Shown: piece after piece, positions 15,728 to 23,216 of the stretch
How the letters are laid out: each line of letters opens with the position of its first letter
Numbering within the stretch: position 1 is the first letter of the stretch
Source of the DNA: DASQEH01 sp038239485
Lineage (GTDB): Bacteria; Actinomycetota; Actinomycetes; Propionibacteriales; Nocardioidaceae
Length of the DNA: 33,674 bases
Assembly (NCBI GenBank): GCA_038239485.1
Contig: JBBSET010000043.1
Span: 1 to 33,674 of the forward strand
Reading direction: 5' to 3'
The notes under the pieces: generated by a model
Seen by the model: the letters and a program-made list of their open reading frames with translations, nothing else
Databases searched by the model: none
Told to the model about the DNA's origin: nothing
Program-made: the position numbers and the translations under genes

Positions 15728-15752
15728 CGCGTCACGCCCACGAGAGGAAACC

Positions 15753-16049
15753 ATGACCGACCTGCAGGTTGTTGCCGTGATCGCCGCGAAGCGCGGAGCC
15801 GAGAAGGAGGTCGCCGCGGCGTTGCACACCCTCGTCGAGCCGACCCGCGCCGAAGAGGGTTGCATCGCGTACGAACTCTACGAGTCAGTGGCCACCCCGG
15901 GTACGTTCGTCACGATCGAGACCTGGCGTGGCCAGGCCGACCTCGACGCCCATCTGAAGACCCCGCACATCGCCGCGGCGTTCGCGGCAGCGGGCGAGCA
16001 CCTGGCGCGGCCACCAGAGATCCACCCGCTCACGACCCCAGCCGCCTGA
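15753..16049 (+). CDS. ABM-domain (antibiotic biosynthesis monooxygenase-like) protein
   Basis: A 98-aa dimeric alpha+beta barrel protein. The pattern is VVAVIAAKRGAEKEVAAALH, VEPTRAEEGCIAYELYES, then FVTIETWRGQADLDAHLKTPH, which matches the ABM fold (YgiN, quinol monooxygenase-like). Such proteins oxidise quinols or bind heme or aromatic ligands; substrate unknown. The nearby exporter, aldo/keto reductase and FMN reductase would fit quinone/aldehyde stress, by inference. The start is supported by GAGAGGA. Confidence 0.88.
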   Translation: MTDLQVVAVIAAKRGAEKEVAAALHTLVEPTRAEEGCIAYELYESVATPGTFVTIETWRGQADLDAHLKTPHIAAAFAAAGEHLARPPEIHPLTTPAA

Positions 16050-16064
16050 GGCAGATCGGTCGAA

Positions 16065-16110
16065 CCGGGCGCTGCGGCCCTCCTGCGTCTGGACCGTGGC
16101 TCGCGCCCGG
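16065..16110. terminator. Inverted repeat in the ABM/GH65 convergent gap
   Basis: A perfect 8-bp repeat CCGGGCGC (16065-16072) and GCGCCCGG (16103-16110) with a 30-nt loop lies between two convergent genes. It could form a bidirectional hairpin terminator without a T-tract. Confidence 0.35.
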
Positions 16111-16114
16111 CTAG

Positions 16115-16144
16115 GGAGGTCACTGTGCGGTGACGGTGACCTCC
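16115..16144 (-). terminator. 9-bp hairpin spanning the GH65 stop codon
   Basis: GGAGGTCAC (16115-16123) pairs perfectly with GTGACCTCC (16136-16144) across a 12-nt loop. The stop codon of the GH65 gene (16120-16122) lies within one arm. Together with the adjacent repeat at 16065-16110 it makes a tandem terminator-like structure. Confidence 0.4.
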
Positions 16145-18834
16145 TGCAGCTTCGGAGCGGTGTGATGGGTCGATGCATGCAGACGCACCTCGACGAACCG
16201 GGCCCGCGTCGGGGCAAATGTGAGCACGTCGCGCAGACCGGATCGGCGACCGCGCACCCGGGCTACCCGTGACCATGTTTGCCCGTCGCGAGACACCAGC
16301 ACGTCGTACGACGTTGCGCGCAGGGTGATGACCGGCTTGGGCGGCGGTGGCACATTCGGCGCGGGGGCTGGTGGCCACTGCTGTCCCCAGTGCAGCACAG
16401 CGCGGCCTACCCGTCGGGCCGATCCCAGTGGCACGGTCAGAGTGGCGGCGGTGGTGGCTGGCTGCCAGAACGTCGCCGGGCTGCCGTCGACGGCTGCCAG
16501 CGCCGGGCCGAGCGGCATCGAGCTCGATGCGGTCGCTGCCCGGCACCGGACGGCGTCGGTCGTGGGTGTGAGGTCCGGACGGCCGGTCGGGGTCACCAGC
16601 GCAGAGCCCTTCGTCACATAGTGGGTGGTGCCGTCCACGGTCACGGGAAGGCGATGTCCACTGGTCAGCGTCACCCGGGTCGACGTCTGCCCTACGCTGA
16701 TGCTGAACGTCCGGCCGCGCCACCGCAGCGCGTGGACCGTGACCCCGCTCAGCTGGCTGGTCAGGGTGGGATCGAGCTGGACCGCGTGCCGGTCCCAGCG
16801 CATGCCGGGGTAGCCGTAGATGAACTCCTGCAAGAAGCCGCCGATGCCGGTCATGAAGGTGAAGGCGCCACCGGTGCTGGTCTCGGAGAACTGGTCGAAC
16901 ACGTCACGGATGAAGGGGTCGGCACTGCGCAGGGTGTAGACGTATGCCGCGCAGCCGGGAGTGCCCAGTGATGAGGTGTCGATGGAGCTGATCGCATCGC
17001 TCATCGACGGCCCGAGGGGGTCGGTCCGCGGTACGTAGAAGTTGATGTCGTTCTGGGCCACGCGGGCAGGCATCGGATAGCGCCACGGGTACTGCAGGAT
17101 CGTCACGTCGGCCTGCTTGACGAGCTGCCCCTGATAGGCCTTGAACTCTGGGTGGATGCCGAGCTTTGCGTCGTAGCCGACCACCAGCCCGTGGGCGATC
17201 CGGTTCCAGCGGGCTGGGACGTTGACGCCGACGAGCCGACCAGCCCTCGTGGCATTGCGTAGTGTCGTTGCCGCCCCGACGTTGGTATAAGCCTCATCGC
17301 GGACGTCCGGGTTCTCCTCGTCGGGTCCGGTGATGTGCGGGATGTGGTAGCCGCCACCAGCCCGCCTGACCACGCGGCTGGCCCAGAACCTCGCGGCACC
17401 TGACAGTACCGGCCAACCGCGGGTCCGCAGCCAGTGCCGATCGCCGGTCGCGAGGTAGTACTGCCACTGGGCCAGTGCGATGTCAGCGGTGATGTGCTGC
17501 TCGTAGAGACCCTCGCTGTTGACGGATACGGGCGGCGGGATCTGCTCGGTACCGTCCAGAGCGCTCTCCCAGGGGTACCGGGCGCCGCGGTAGCCGGTCG
17601 CCCGAGCGTGCCGCCTCGCAGCGCCCAGCCGCTGGTAGCGGTACGCGTTCATCCCCGCCGCCAGATCGGGGTGCTGGGCGAGCAACGAGGGGAACATCCA
17701 CGTCTCCGCGTCCCAGAAGATATGCCCGTCGTAGCCGTTCGACGACAGCCCGGCGGGGGAGATGCTCCAGTCGACGCCGGCTCTGGTGTTGGCCCAGAGG
17801 TAGAACTGGCTCGCGTTGACCTCGCTGGCGAGCCGGGCGTTGCCGTGGATGTCGACACGGCCCGCCCAGAGCCGACCCCAGGCCGCCGTGTTCTCCGCCA
17901 GCAGACGGGCGTATCCCGCCGAAGCCGCCGCCTTCGCCTGGCTGCGGGCGGCGGCGGCCGGTCTGCTGGCGACCTGCGAGGTCAGCACCCCGACGTATTT
18001 CGTCACCGTGTAGGTGTGGCCGCGTGTCACGCTGAGCCGGATCCGTTGGCCGACGCTCTGCTGCTGGGAGCGGCTCACCCGGTCCGGTCGGCCTGCTGCT
18101 GTGGACGGGGTGACGGCGAGCCGGCTCGCCAGTGACGCGGCGATGCCCGTGCCGACGGTGCGGATCGTCTCCCAGTCCTGCTGCGCGGCCAGGTTGCCGC
18201 CCTTGCGGACCTGCCTCGTGAGAGTGGCGGGCCTGCCATCGATGAGGTCCGTGACCCCTGCGGAGCCGCTCCAGTGCGGCGTGAGCCGCAGCCGGACCAC
18301 ACCGACGTAGGCCCGGGCCCGGTCGGTGAAGACGTCGTACCGCAGGTCGGTGACTCGGCCGTCCGGCGCTGTCCAGCGCGCGGTAGTCGAGATCACGCCG
18401 GTGTGGAGGTTGATCTGCTGCCGCCAACCAGCGACCGAACCTGTACTCAAGGAGAAGGGCCGCCCGCCCACCGCGAGCTGCAGCGTCGACCAGGTCGGGA
18501 TGTTGGCTCTCTGCTGCACTTCGGTGGATCCGGGCGGCCGGGCGTAAAATCCTGCCAGTTCCGACTGCGCGGGCACGGTCCCAGCGATGACGGCACCTTG
18601 GCCCCTTGCCGGGACCCGGACGCCGAGATAGCCGTTGCCGGTGAAGGTCGGTGCGTATCTCGGACCGCGGTTGGTGGCGGTGAGGACGTACGAGCCGGCT
18701 CCGCCGCGGGCTGGTCCCCGCGCGAGGGCGGCGCGTGCCGGCGCCGCTGGTCCCATCGCAGTCGGGGTCGCGACCGCCGACCCTCCGAGTGCCACGACCA
18801 TCGCACCCGCGACAACGACAGATAGACGGCCCAC
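16120..18834 (-). CDS. Secreted GH65 glycoside hydrolase (acid trehalase/kojibiose-type) with C-terminal F5/8-type domain
   Basis: A 904-aa exported enzyme acting on alpha-glucosides such as trehalose. GTG 18834 follows GGGAGGTC. Residues 1-30 form a signal peptide. The GH65 N-terminal beta-sandwich starts at FTGNGYLGVRVPARGQGA. The catalytic barrel has the substrate-binding GYDGHIFWDAETWMFPSLLA (from about residue 366) and ITGPDEENPDVRDEAYTNVG, where Glu506 is the expected general acid. The C-terminal 150 residues (SSSMPLGPALAAVDGSPATFWQ-like start, then LRATSYDVLVSRDGQTWSRV) resemble a discoidin carbohydrate-binding domain. In yeast-type acid trehalases and PGGHG relatives the enzyme hydrolyses rather than phosphorolyses. 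It stands alone, with no transporter gene next to it. Confidence 0.87.
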   Translation of the reverse strand: MGRLSVVVAGAMVVALGGSAVATPTAMGPAAPARAALARGPARGGAGSYVLTATNRGPRYAPTFTGNGYLGVRVPARGQGAVIAGTVPAQSELAGFYARPPGSTEVQQRANIPTWSTLQLAVGGRPFSLSTGSVAGWRQQINLHTGVISTTARWTAPDGRVTDLRYDVFTDRARAYVGVVRLRLTPHWSGSAGVTDLIDGRPATLTRQVRKGGNLAAQQDWETIRTVGTGIAASLASRLAVTPSTAAGRPDRVSRSQQQSVGQRIRLSVTRGHTYTVTKYVGVLTSQVASRPAAAARSQAKAAASAGYARLLAENTAAWGRLWAGRVDIHGNARLASEVNASQFYLWANTRAGVDWSISPAGLSSNGYDGHIFWDAETWMFPSLLAQHPDLAAGMNAYRYQRLGAARRHARATGYRGARYPWESALDGTEQIPPPVSVNSEGLYEQHITADIALAQWQYYLATGDRHWLRTRGWPVLSGAARFWASRVVRRAGGGYHIPHITGPDEENPDVRDEAYTNVGAATTLRNATRAGRLVGVNVPARWNRIAHGLVVGYDAKLGIHPEFKAYQGQLVKQADVTILQYPWRYPMPARVAQNDINFYVPRTDPLGPSMSDAISSIDTSSLGTPGCAAYVYTLRSADPFIRDVFDQFSETSTGGAFTFMTGIGGFLQEFIYGYPGMRWDRHAVQLDPTLTSQLSGVTVHALRWRGRTFSISVGQTSTRVTLTSGHRLPVTVDGTTHYVTKGSALVTPTGRPDLTPTTDAVRCRAATASSSMPLGPALAAVDGSPATFWQPATTAATLTVPLGSARRVGRAVLHWGQQWPPAPAPNVPPPPKPVITLRATSYDVLVSRDGQTWSRVARVRGRRSGLRDVLTFAPTRARFVEVRLHASTHHTAPKLQEVTVTAQ

Positions 18835-18891
18835 GGCGACCTCCCCATTGAGACCCCGGCGTTCACACCCGGCATCGAGACTGGCTCATAT

Positions 18892-18920
18892 GGTTGTACG
18901 CGGCTGTCGATCGTGCAACC
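18892..18920. promoter_or_regulatory. Inverted repeat upstream of the GH65 gene
   Basis: GGTTGTAC (18892-18899) and GTGCAACC (18913-18920) are arms with one mismatch. Their centres are 21 bp apart, two DNA turns. They lie about 60 bp upstream of the GH65 start and just after the stop of the upstream operon, so they may be an operator (LacI/ROK-type regulators would suit a sugar gene) or a terminator. Confidence 0.35.
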
Positions 18921-18946
18921 TTCGGCTCCCGGCGAGATACCAGGGA

Positions 18947-19732
18947 TCAGCGGCCACGCCAGATCGGGGACCGCTTCTCGGCGAAGGCACGCGGCCCCTC
19001 GACGGCATCCTCGGAGTGCAGCATCGCCCGGTATCTCGGCAGCTCGCCCGAGCGCTGACTGAGGAAGCCCTCCTCGATGCCGACGGTCGCCGTCGCGGCG
19101 AGCACCTCCTGGACGGCGGCGATCGCGAGCGGGGCCGCGGCGAAGATCTCACGCGCGAGCGCCAGAGCGGTGTCCATCAGCACCGGGCCGGGGACGACCC
19201 GGTTTACCAGCCCCCAGCGAGAGGCCTCATCGCTTGCCATCCGACGTCCGGTGAGCAGCATCTCCCGGGCGATGACCGCGGGCAGCCGGCGCGGGAGCCG
19301 GAGCAGACCGCCGGCATCGGCGACCACGCCGAGTCGAACCTCCGGGAAGGCCAGCTCGGCGTGCTCGGCCAGAACCACCAGGTCCCCCGCCAGCGCCAGC
19401 TCGAAACCGCCGCCGAGAGCGAGCCCGTTGACTGCGGCGATGACCGGCTTGGTACGACCGAAGTACTCCGTCAGCCCCGCGAAGCCGCCCGGCCCGTGGT
19501 CGGCGTCCACCGCCTCGCCTGCGGCGGCCGACTTGAGGTCCCAGCCAGCGCAGAAGAACCGGTCGCCGGCGCCGGTCACCACCCCCACCCGCAGCGAGCG
19601 GTCATCCTCGAGGCGGCGGAACGCGTCGTACAGGGCCAGGCTGGTCGCCACGTCGACGGCGTTCGCGCGCGGCCGGTCCAGCGTCACGACGAGCACCTCG
19701 CCGACGACGTCCACGCGCACCGGGTCGCCCAT
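18947..19732 (-). CDS. Enoyl-CoA hydratase/isomerase family protein, carnitinyl-CoA dehydratase (CaiD)-like
   Basis: A 261-aa cytoplasmic crotonase. The oxyanion hole segments are FFCAGWDLKSAAAGE and AAVNGLALGGGFELALAGDL. Both catalytic glutamates are present, in LAFPEVRLGVV and in VIAREMLLTG. The combination GVVADAGGLLRLPRRLP followed by LLTGRRMASDEASRWGLVNR is close to the CaiD subgroup (crotonobetainyl-CoA/carnitinyl-CoA hydration) rather than to generic FadB-type enzymes. It is the last gene of a three-gene operon: 8 nt after the acyl-CoA dehydrogenase stop, ATG at 19732. Specific substrate assignment is inference. Confidence 0.82.
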   Translation of the reverse strand: MGDPVRVDVVGEVLVVTLDRPRANAVDVATSLALYDAFRRLEDDRSLRVGVVTGAGDRFFCAGWDLKSAAAGEAVDADHGPGGFAGLTEYFGRTKPVIAAVNGLALGGGFELALAGDLVVLAEHAELAFPEVRLGVVADAGGLLRLPRRLPAVIAREMLLTGRRMASDEASRWGLVNRVVPGPVLMDTALALAREIFAAAPLAIAAVQEVLAATATVGIEEGFLSQRSGELPRYRAMLHSEDAVEGPRAFAEKRSPIWRGR

Positions 19733-19740
19733 CGCCGTTC

Positions 19741-20904
19741 TCAGGCTCCGAGCGGGCGGAGCATCGACCGGGAGATGATGTGGCGCTGGATCTCGCTGGT
19801 GCCGTCCCAGATCCGCTCCACGCGCGCGTCGCGCCAGAAGCGTTCGATGGGGAGCTCGTCCATCAGGCCCATCCCGCCGAAGATCTGCACCGCCCGGTCG
19901 GTGATCCGCCCCAGAGCCTCCGACGCGAACACCTTCGCCATCGCCGCGTCCGAGTCTGTCATCGTGCCCCGGTCGAGCTTCCAGGCGGCCCGCAACGTCA
20001 GCAGCTCGGCGGCCTCGAGCTCGGTGGCCATGTCGGCGAGCGGGAATCCGACGCCCTGGAACCGTCCGATCGGCTGCCCGAACTGGACCCGCTCGGCGGC
20101 CCACCTGGTCGTCATCTCCACCACCCGCTGCGCCCTCCCGACGCTGCTGGCCGCCACCGTGAGGCGGCTCGCGCCCAGCCACTCTCCCATCAGCTCGAAA
20201 CCGCGCCCGTCGTCGCCTAGCCGGTTCGCCGCAGGCACCCGGCAGCCCTCGAACGCCAGCTCACTGTGGTGGTACCCGCGATGCGACACGCTCGCCGAGC
20301 CTCGACGCAGCGTCAGGCCAGGGGTGTCGAGGTCGACGAGGAAGCCGGTGATGAGGTTCCGCGTCCCCTGGCTGGTCGCCTCCCTGCCGGTAGTAGCGAA
20401 GAGGATGACGAAGTCGGACTTGTCTGCGTTGCTGATGAAGTGCTTCGTGCCGTCGATGACGTAGTCGTTGCCATCGCGAACCGCACGAGTGGTCATCGAC
20501 CGGACGTCCGAACCCGCGCCGGGCTCGGACATGGCCAGGCAGTCGTGGCGCTCGCCGCGGATCGCCGGGAGCAGGTACCGCTCACGCTGGTCGCCCGTGC
20601 ATGCCAGCAGGATGTTGCTGGGCCGGGCGACCAGCCACTGCAGCGCGTAGCTGGCCCTGCCGAGCTCGCGCTCGACGAGCACCATGGCGAGCGCATCGAG
20701 GCCGCCACCACCGAGCTCCGCGGGCATGTTGGCGGCGTACAGCCCTGCCTTGAGCGCGGTTGCCCGGATGGCGTCGACCAGGTCGGCCGGCACCTCACCG
20801 GTGCGGTCGACCTCGTCCTCGTGGGGGTAGAGCTCGTTGGCGACGAAGTCGCGTACCGTCTCGACGATCGCTCGCTGCTCGGTGTCGAGGGCGAAATCCA
20901 TCAC
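19741..20904 (-). CDS. Acyl-CoA dehydrogenase
   Basis: A 387-aa flavoenzyme oxidising (or, in CaiA relatives, reducing) a CoA thioester. N-terminal helices start FALDTEQRAIVETVRDFVAN; the FAD/substrate segment is LAMSEPGAGSDVRSM; the C-terminal domain has QFGQPIGRFQGVGFPLADMA and QIFGGMGLMDELPIERFWRD. The stretch that normally carries the catalytic base, xxYEGTSEIQR, reads RIWDGTSEIQR, so Asp replaces the usual Glu. The start is GTG 20904 or ATG 20901; an AGGAGA site overlaps the stop of the preceding thioesterase gene, giving tight coupling. It sits between thioesterase and CaiD-like genes. Confidence 0.88.
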   Translation of the reverse strand: MMDFALDTEQRAIVETVRDFVANELYPHEDEVDRTGEVPADLVDAIRATALKAGLYAANMPAELGGGGLDALAMVLVERELGRASYALQWLVARPSNILLACTGDQRERYLLPAIRGERHDCLAMSEPGAGSDVRSMTTRAVRDGNDYVIDGTKHFISNADKSDFVILFATTGREATSQGTRNLITGFLVDLDTPGLTLRRGSASVSHRGYHHSELAFEGCRVPAANRLGDDGRGFELMGEWLGASRLTVAASSVGRAQRVVEMTTRWAAERVQFGQPIGRFQGVGFPLADMATELEAAELLTLRAAWKLDRGTMTDSDAAMAKVFASEALGRITDRAVQIFGGMGLMDELPIERFWRDARVERIWDGTSEIQRHIISRSMLRPLGA

Positions 20905-20910
20905 TGTCTC

Positions 20911-21426
20911 CTAAGCCCGGACGGCGCCGGTCGGGTCGATCGCCGGATGCCTGATACCCATCGGGTGACCGACCTCGTCAGGGCGGCCGAGCGCGGCATG
21001 GGCGGTGTGGATGTCATCGAGGCGAGCCGTGATGGCGGCTGGCATGCTCACCGACCGACCGGCCGCCATGTCGACGTGGACGAGCATCTGTTCGGCGGTG
21101 GCCAGCGAGGCGCCGCTCTCGCCATGCAGCATGCGGTGGAAGATGTGCACCCGCTTGCTGTCATGGTCGAGCAGCTGCAACGAGAGCTCGAGCGGCTCGC
21201 CCTCGCCGGCCTCCCCGCGATGGTGCAGATGCGTCTCGACCGTGTACAGGGAGTGGCCCGCAGCCCGGTAGGCGTCGTCGATGCCGATGTAGCGGAAGAA
21301 GGCGTCGGCGTCGTCCCCGAACACGAGGAGGTAGTACGACTCGCTCATGTGCCCGTTGTAGTCGACCCACTCCGGTCTGACAGTGGTCCGGTGGAGTCGA
21401 AGCGGGGCGTCGATGGCCGCTGCCAC
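20911..21426 (-). CDS. Hot-dog fold acyl-CoA thioesterase, betainyl-CoA thioesterase-like
   Basis: A 171-aa cytoplasmic thioesterase and first gene of the CoA operon. The 4HBT-type pattern is VRPEWVDYNGHMSESYYLLV, then AYRAAGHSLYTVETHLHHRG, then ATAEQMLVHVDM. This exact arrangement (PEWxDYNGHMxE near the N-terminus, YTVETHxxH) is that of the domain fused to or found near actinobacterial and proteobacterial L-carnitine dehydrogenases, annotated as betainyl-CoA thioesterase. GTG 21426 is chosen for its strong GGAGGTG site; the longer frame adds an Arg/Ala-rich run of no similarity. No carnitine dehydrogenase is visible, so the substrate remains uncertain. Confidence 0.78.
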   Translation of the reverse strand: MAAAIDAPLRLHRTTVRPEWVDYNGHMSESYYLLVFGDDADAFFRYIGIDDAYRAAGHSLYTVETHLHHRGEAGEGEPLELSLQLLDHDSKRVHIFHRMLHGESGASLATAEQMLVHVDMAAGRSVSMPAAITARLDDIHTAHAALGRPDEVGHPMGIRHPAIDPTGAVRA

Positions 21427-21465
21427 GTGACACCTCCTCAAGTTCGCGCACCGAGTAGCCGTTGC

Positions 21466-21471
21466 AGCATA
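21466..21471 (-). promoter_or_regulatory. Candidate -10 element (TATGCT) for the CoA operon
   Basis: On the minus strand TATGCT (21471-21466) lies about 40 nt before GTG 21426. No convincing -35 box is seen, so this is a weak call. Confidence 0.25.
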
Positions 21472-21536
21472 CGAGGCCGCCGCGAGTAGTAGCCTCCCCA
21501 TCCTCCTCGGGTACCGCGACATGGACCGTCACCACT

Positions 21537-21563
21537 GAGGGCGCCACCCTCTACCTTTGAGGG
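21537..21563 (+). promoter_or_regulatory. Alternative-hairpin element upstream of the uricase gene
   Basis: Three 5-nt blocks follow one another: GAGGG (21537-21541), CCCTC (21547-21551) and GAGGG (21559-21563). The middle block can pair with either flank, giving two mutually exclusive stems. It lies about 80 nt before ATG 21640 in the divergent region. Its stems are short and it may equally be an operator; TACCTT at 21552-21557 could also be a -10 box. Confidence 0.25.
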
Positions 21564-21639
21564 AGGTGCGATTGGCGGGCGGCCCGGCCGCTACCCACCG
21601 GGCGCACCCGCGCGCTCAACCCGACCGAGGGAGCTGACC

Positions 21640-22620
21640 ATGACCGACATCACGTCTACCTCGAGCAGAGCCACCACGTCGGACTACGGCGCAGCCACCA
21701 TGGCGACGTCCACCTCATCGCACGACGACGGCGTCGTCTTGGGGGCCAACCAGTACGGCAAGGCCGAGGTACGGGTGGTCCGGATCACCCGTGACACCCA
21801 GCGTCACGAGCTCGAGGACCTCTCGGTCACATCGCAGCTCAGAGGCGACTTCAGCGCCGCTCACCTGAGCGGGGACAACTCGCACGTAGTGGCCACCGAC
21901 ACCCAGAAGAACACCGTCTACGCCTTCGCCAGGCAGTACGGCATCGGCTCGCCGGAGGAGTTCCTGCTCCGGCTGGGGGACCACTTCGTCTCGGACTTCG
22001 AGTGGGTGACCGGCGGCCGGTGGGAGGCCGAGTCGTCCAGCTGGGCGCGTATCCCGGTTGCCGGCCAGGAGCACAACCACGCGTTCGTCCGGCAAGGGCA
22101 GGAGACGCGCACAGCCGTCGTCACGATGGCCGCCGGGCAGACCTGGGTGGTGGCGGGCCTCACCGACCTGGTCGTTCTGAAGTCCACCGGCTCGGAGTTC
22201 CACGGCTTCCCACGGGACCGCTACACGTCCCTCGTTGAGACTGACGACCGGATCCTGGCGACGGCGGTGACGGCGCGATGGCGGTACGCCGAGCCGGGGC
22301 TCGACTACAACCAGACGTACGACGCGGTGCGGGCGCTGCTGCTCGAGACCTTCGCGATGACGCACTCGCTGGCGCTTCAGCAGACCCTGTACGCCATGGG
22401 GAGGCGGGTGATCCAGGAGGTCGGCGCGGTGGCCGAGATCAAGTTCTCGATGCCCAACAAGCATCACTTCCTGGTCGACCTCGAACCGTTCGGACTCGAC
22501 AACCCCGGCGAGGTGTTCTATGCAGCCGACCGGCCCTACGGCCTGATCGAGGCTTCCTTGTCCAGGCAGGGGGCACCCGCCCCGGGCAGCGCCTGGGACT
22601 CCATCCCCGGCTTCTGTTGA
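21640..22620 (+). CDS. pucL: Factor-independent urate hydroxylase (urate oxidase)
   Basis: A 326-aa cofactor-free oxidase converting urate to 5-hydroxyisourate plus H2O2. Conserved parts are GANQYGKAEVRVV with Lys41, HVVATDTQKNTVYAFA with Thr86 of the catalytic dyad, GSEFHGFPRDRYTSLVE, and NKHHFLVDLEPFGLDNPGEV near the C-terminus. GAGGGAG precedes ATG 21640. The first about 25 residues are Ser/Thr-rich and not part of the fold; Met21 is a possible alternative start. It heads the purine operon, divergent from the CoA genes. Genes for the next steps (HIU hydrolase, OHCU decarboxylase, allantoinase) are not in the window. Confidence 0.93.
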   Translation: MTDITSTSSRATTSDYGAATMATSTSSHDDGVVLGANQYGKAEVRVVRITRDTQRHELEDLSVTSQLRGDFSAAHLSGDNSHVVATDTQKNTVYAFARQYGIGSPEEFLLRLGDHFVSDFEWVTGGRWEAESSSWARIPVAGQEHNHAFVRQGQETRTAVVTMAAGQTWVVAGLTDLVVLKSTGSEFHGFPRDRYTSLVETDDRILATAVTARWRYAEPGLDYNQTYDAVRALLLETFAMTHSLALQQTLYAMGRRVIQEVGAVAEIKFSMPNKHHFLVDLEPFGLDNPGEVFYAADRPYGLIEASLSRQGAPAPGSAWDSIPGFC

Positions 22621-22732
22621 TGGGGCCGTCGCTGGCACCCTCGTCGCCGGCTCTGTCGTCGGCCGCGGCGGCGAGCTGTCACGTAGGTTCCATGGTGAGC
22701 GACCTGACCATCCCTGGCATCGGAGGACTGTC

Positions 22733-23215
22733 ATGAGCGTGGAGCCCGATGTCGACGGACACTGGCTCCACGAGGCGGTGACCCGAGCGACAGAGAATGT
22801 CGGGCACGGGGGCGGTCCGTTCGGCGCTCTCGTCGTCCGCGATGGTGAGGTCCTCGGCAAAGGCGAGAACCGCGTCACCCGCGACATGGATCCGACCGCC
22901 CACGCCGAGGTGGTGGCTATCCGGACGGCGTGCAAGGCGCTCAACGACTTCAGCCTGGTGAGGGCCACGCTCTACACCTCCTGCGAACCGTGCCCTCTGT
23001 GCATGTCCGCGGCCCTGTGGGCGCGAGTCTCTCGCGTCGTGTATGCCGCCGACCGGCACGACGCAGCGAGGGGCGGCTTCGACGACCTCGAGTTCTACGA
23101 GCTGTTCAGCCGCCCGCGCGACACCTGGCCGATCGAGGTCGTCGCCGGGTTCCACGACGACGGCCCGGCGCCGTTCGACGCGTGGCTGGCGCGCATCGAC
23201 CGCGTCGCGTACTGA
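22733..23215 (+). CDS. Cytidine-deaminase-fold nucleobase deaminase, probably guanine deaminase
   Basis: A 160-aa zinc enzyme of the guanine-deaminase/tRNA-adenosine-deaminase group. Zinc ligands are His57 (in TAHAEVVAIR, with proton shuttle Glu59) and Cys87/Cys90 in SCEPCPLCM. The aromatic C-terminal region (FYELFSRPRDTWPIEVV) resembles the small Bacillus-type guanine deaminase, which makes xanthine from guanine, rather than TadA. Its position between urate oxidase and a molybdenum hydroxylase supports purine breakdown. The start is ATG 22733, with CGGAGGA about 6 nt upstream. Confidence 0.85.
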   Translation: MSVEPDVDGHWLHEAVTRATENVGHGGGPFGALVVRDGEVLGKGENRVTRDMDPTAHAEVVAIRTACKALNDFSLVRATLYTSCEPCPLCMSAALWARVSRVVYAADRHDAARGGFDDLEFYELFSRPRDTWPIEVVAGFHDDGPAPFDAWLARIDRVAY

Positions 23216-23216
23216 C

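Noticed and set aside
18635..20464. 609-codon plus-strand open frame
   Set aside because: Antisense to the acyl-CoA operon and the GH65 start; no motifs, while both opposite genes have complete family motifs.
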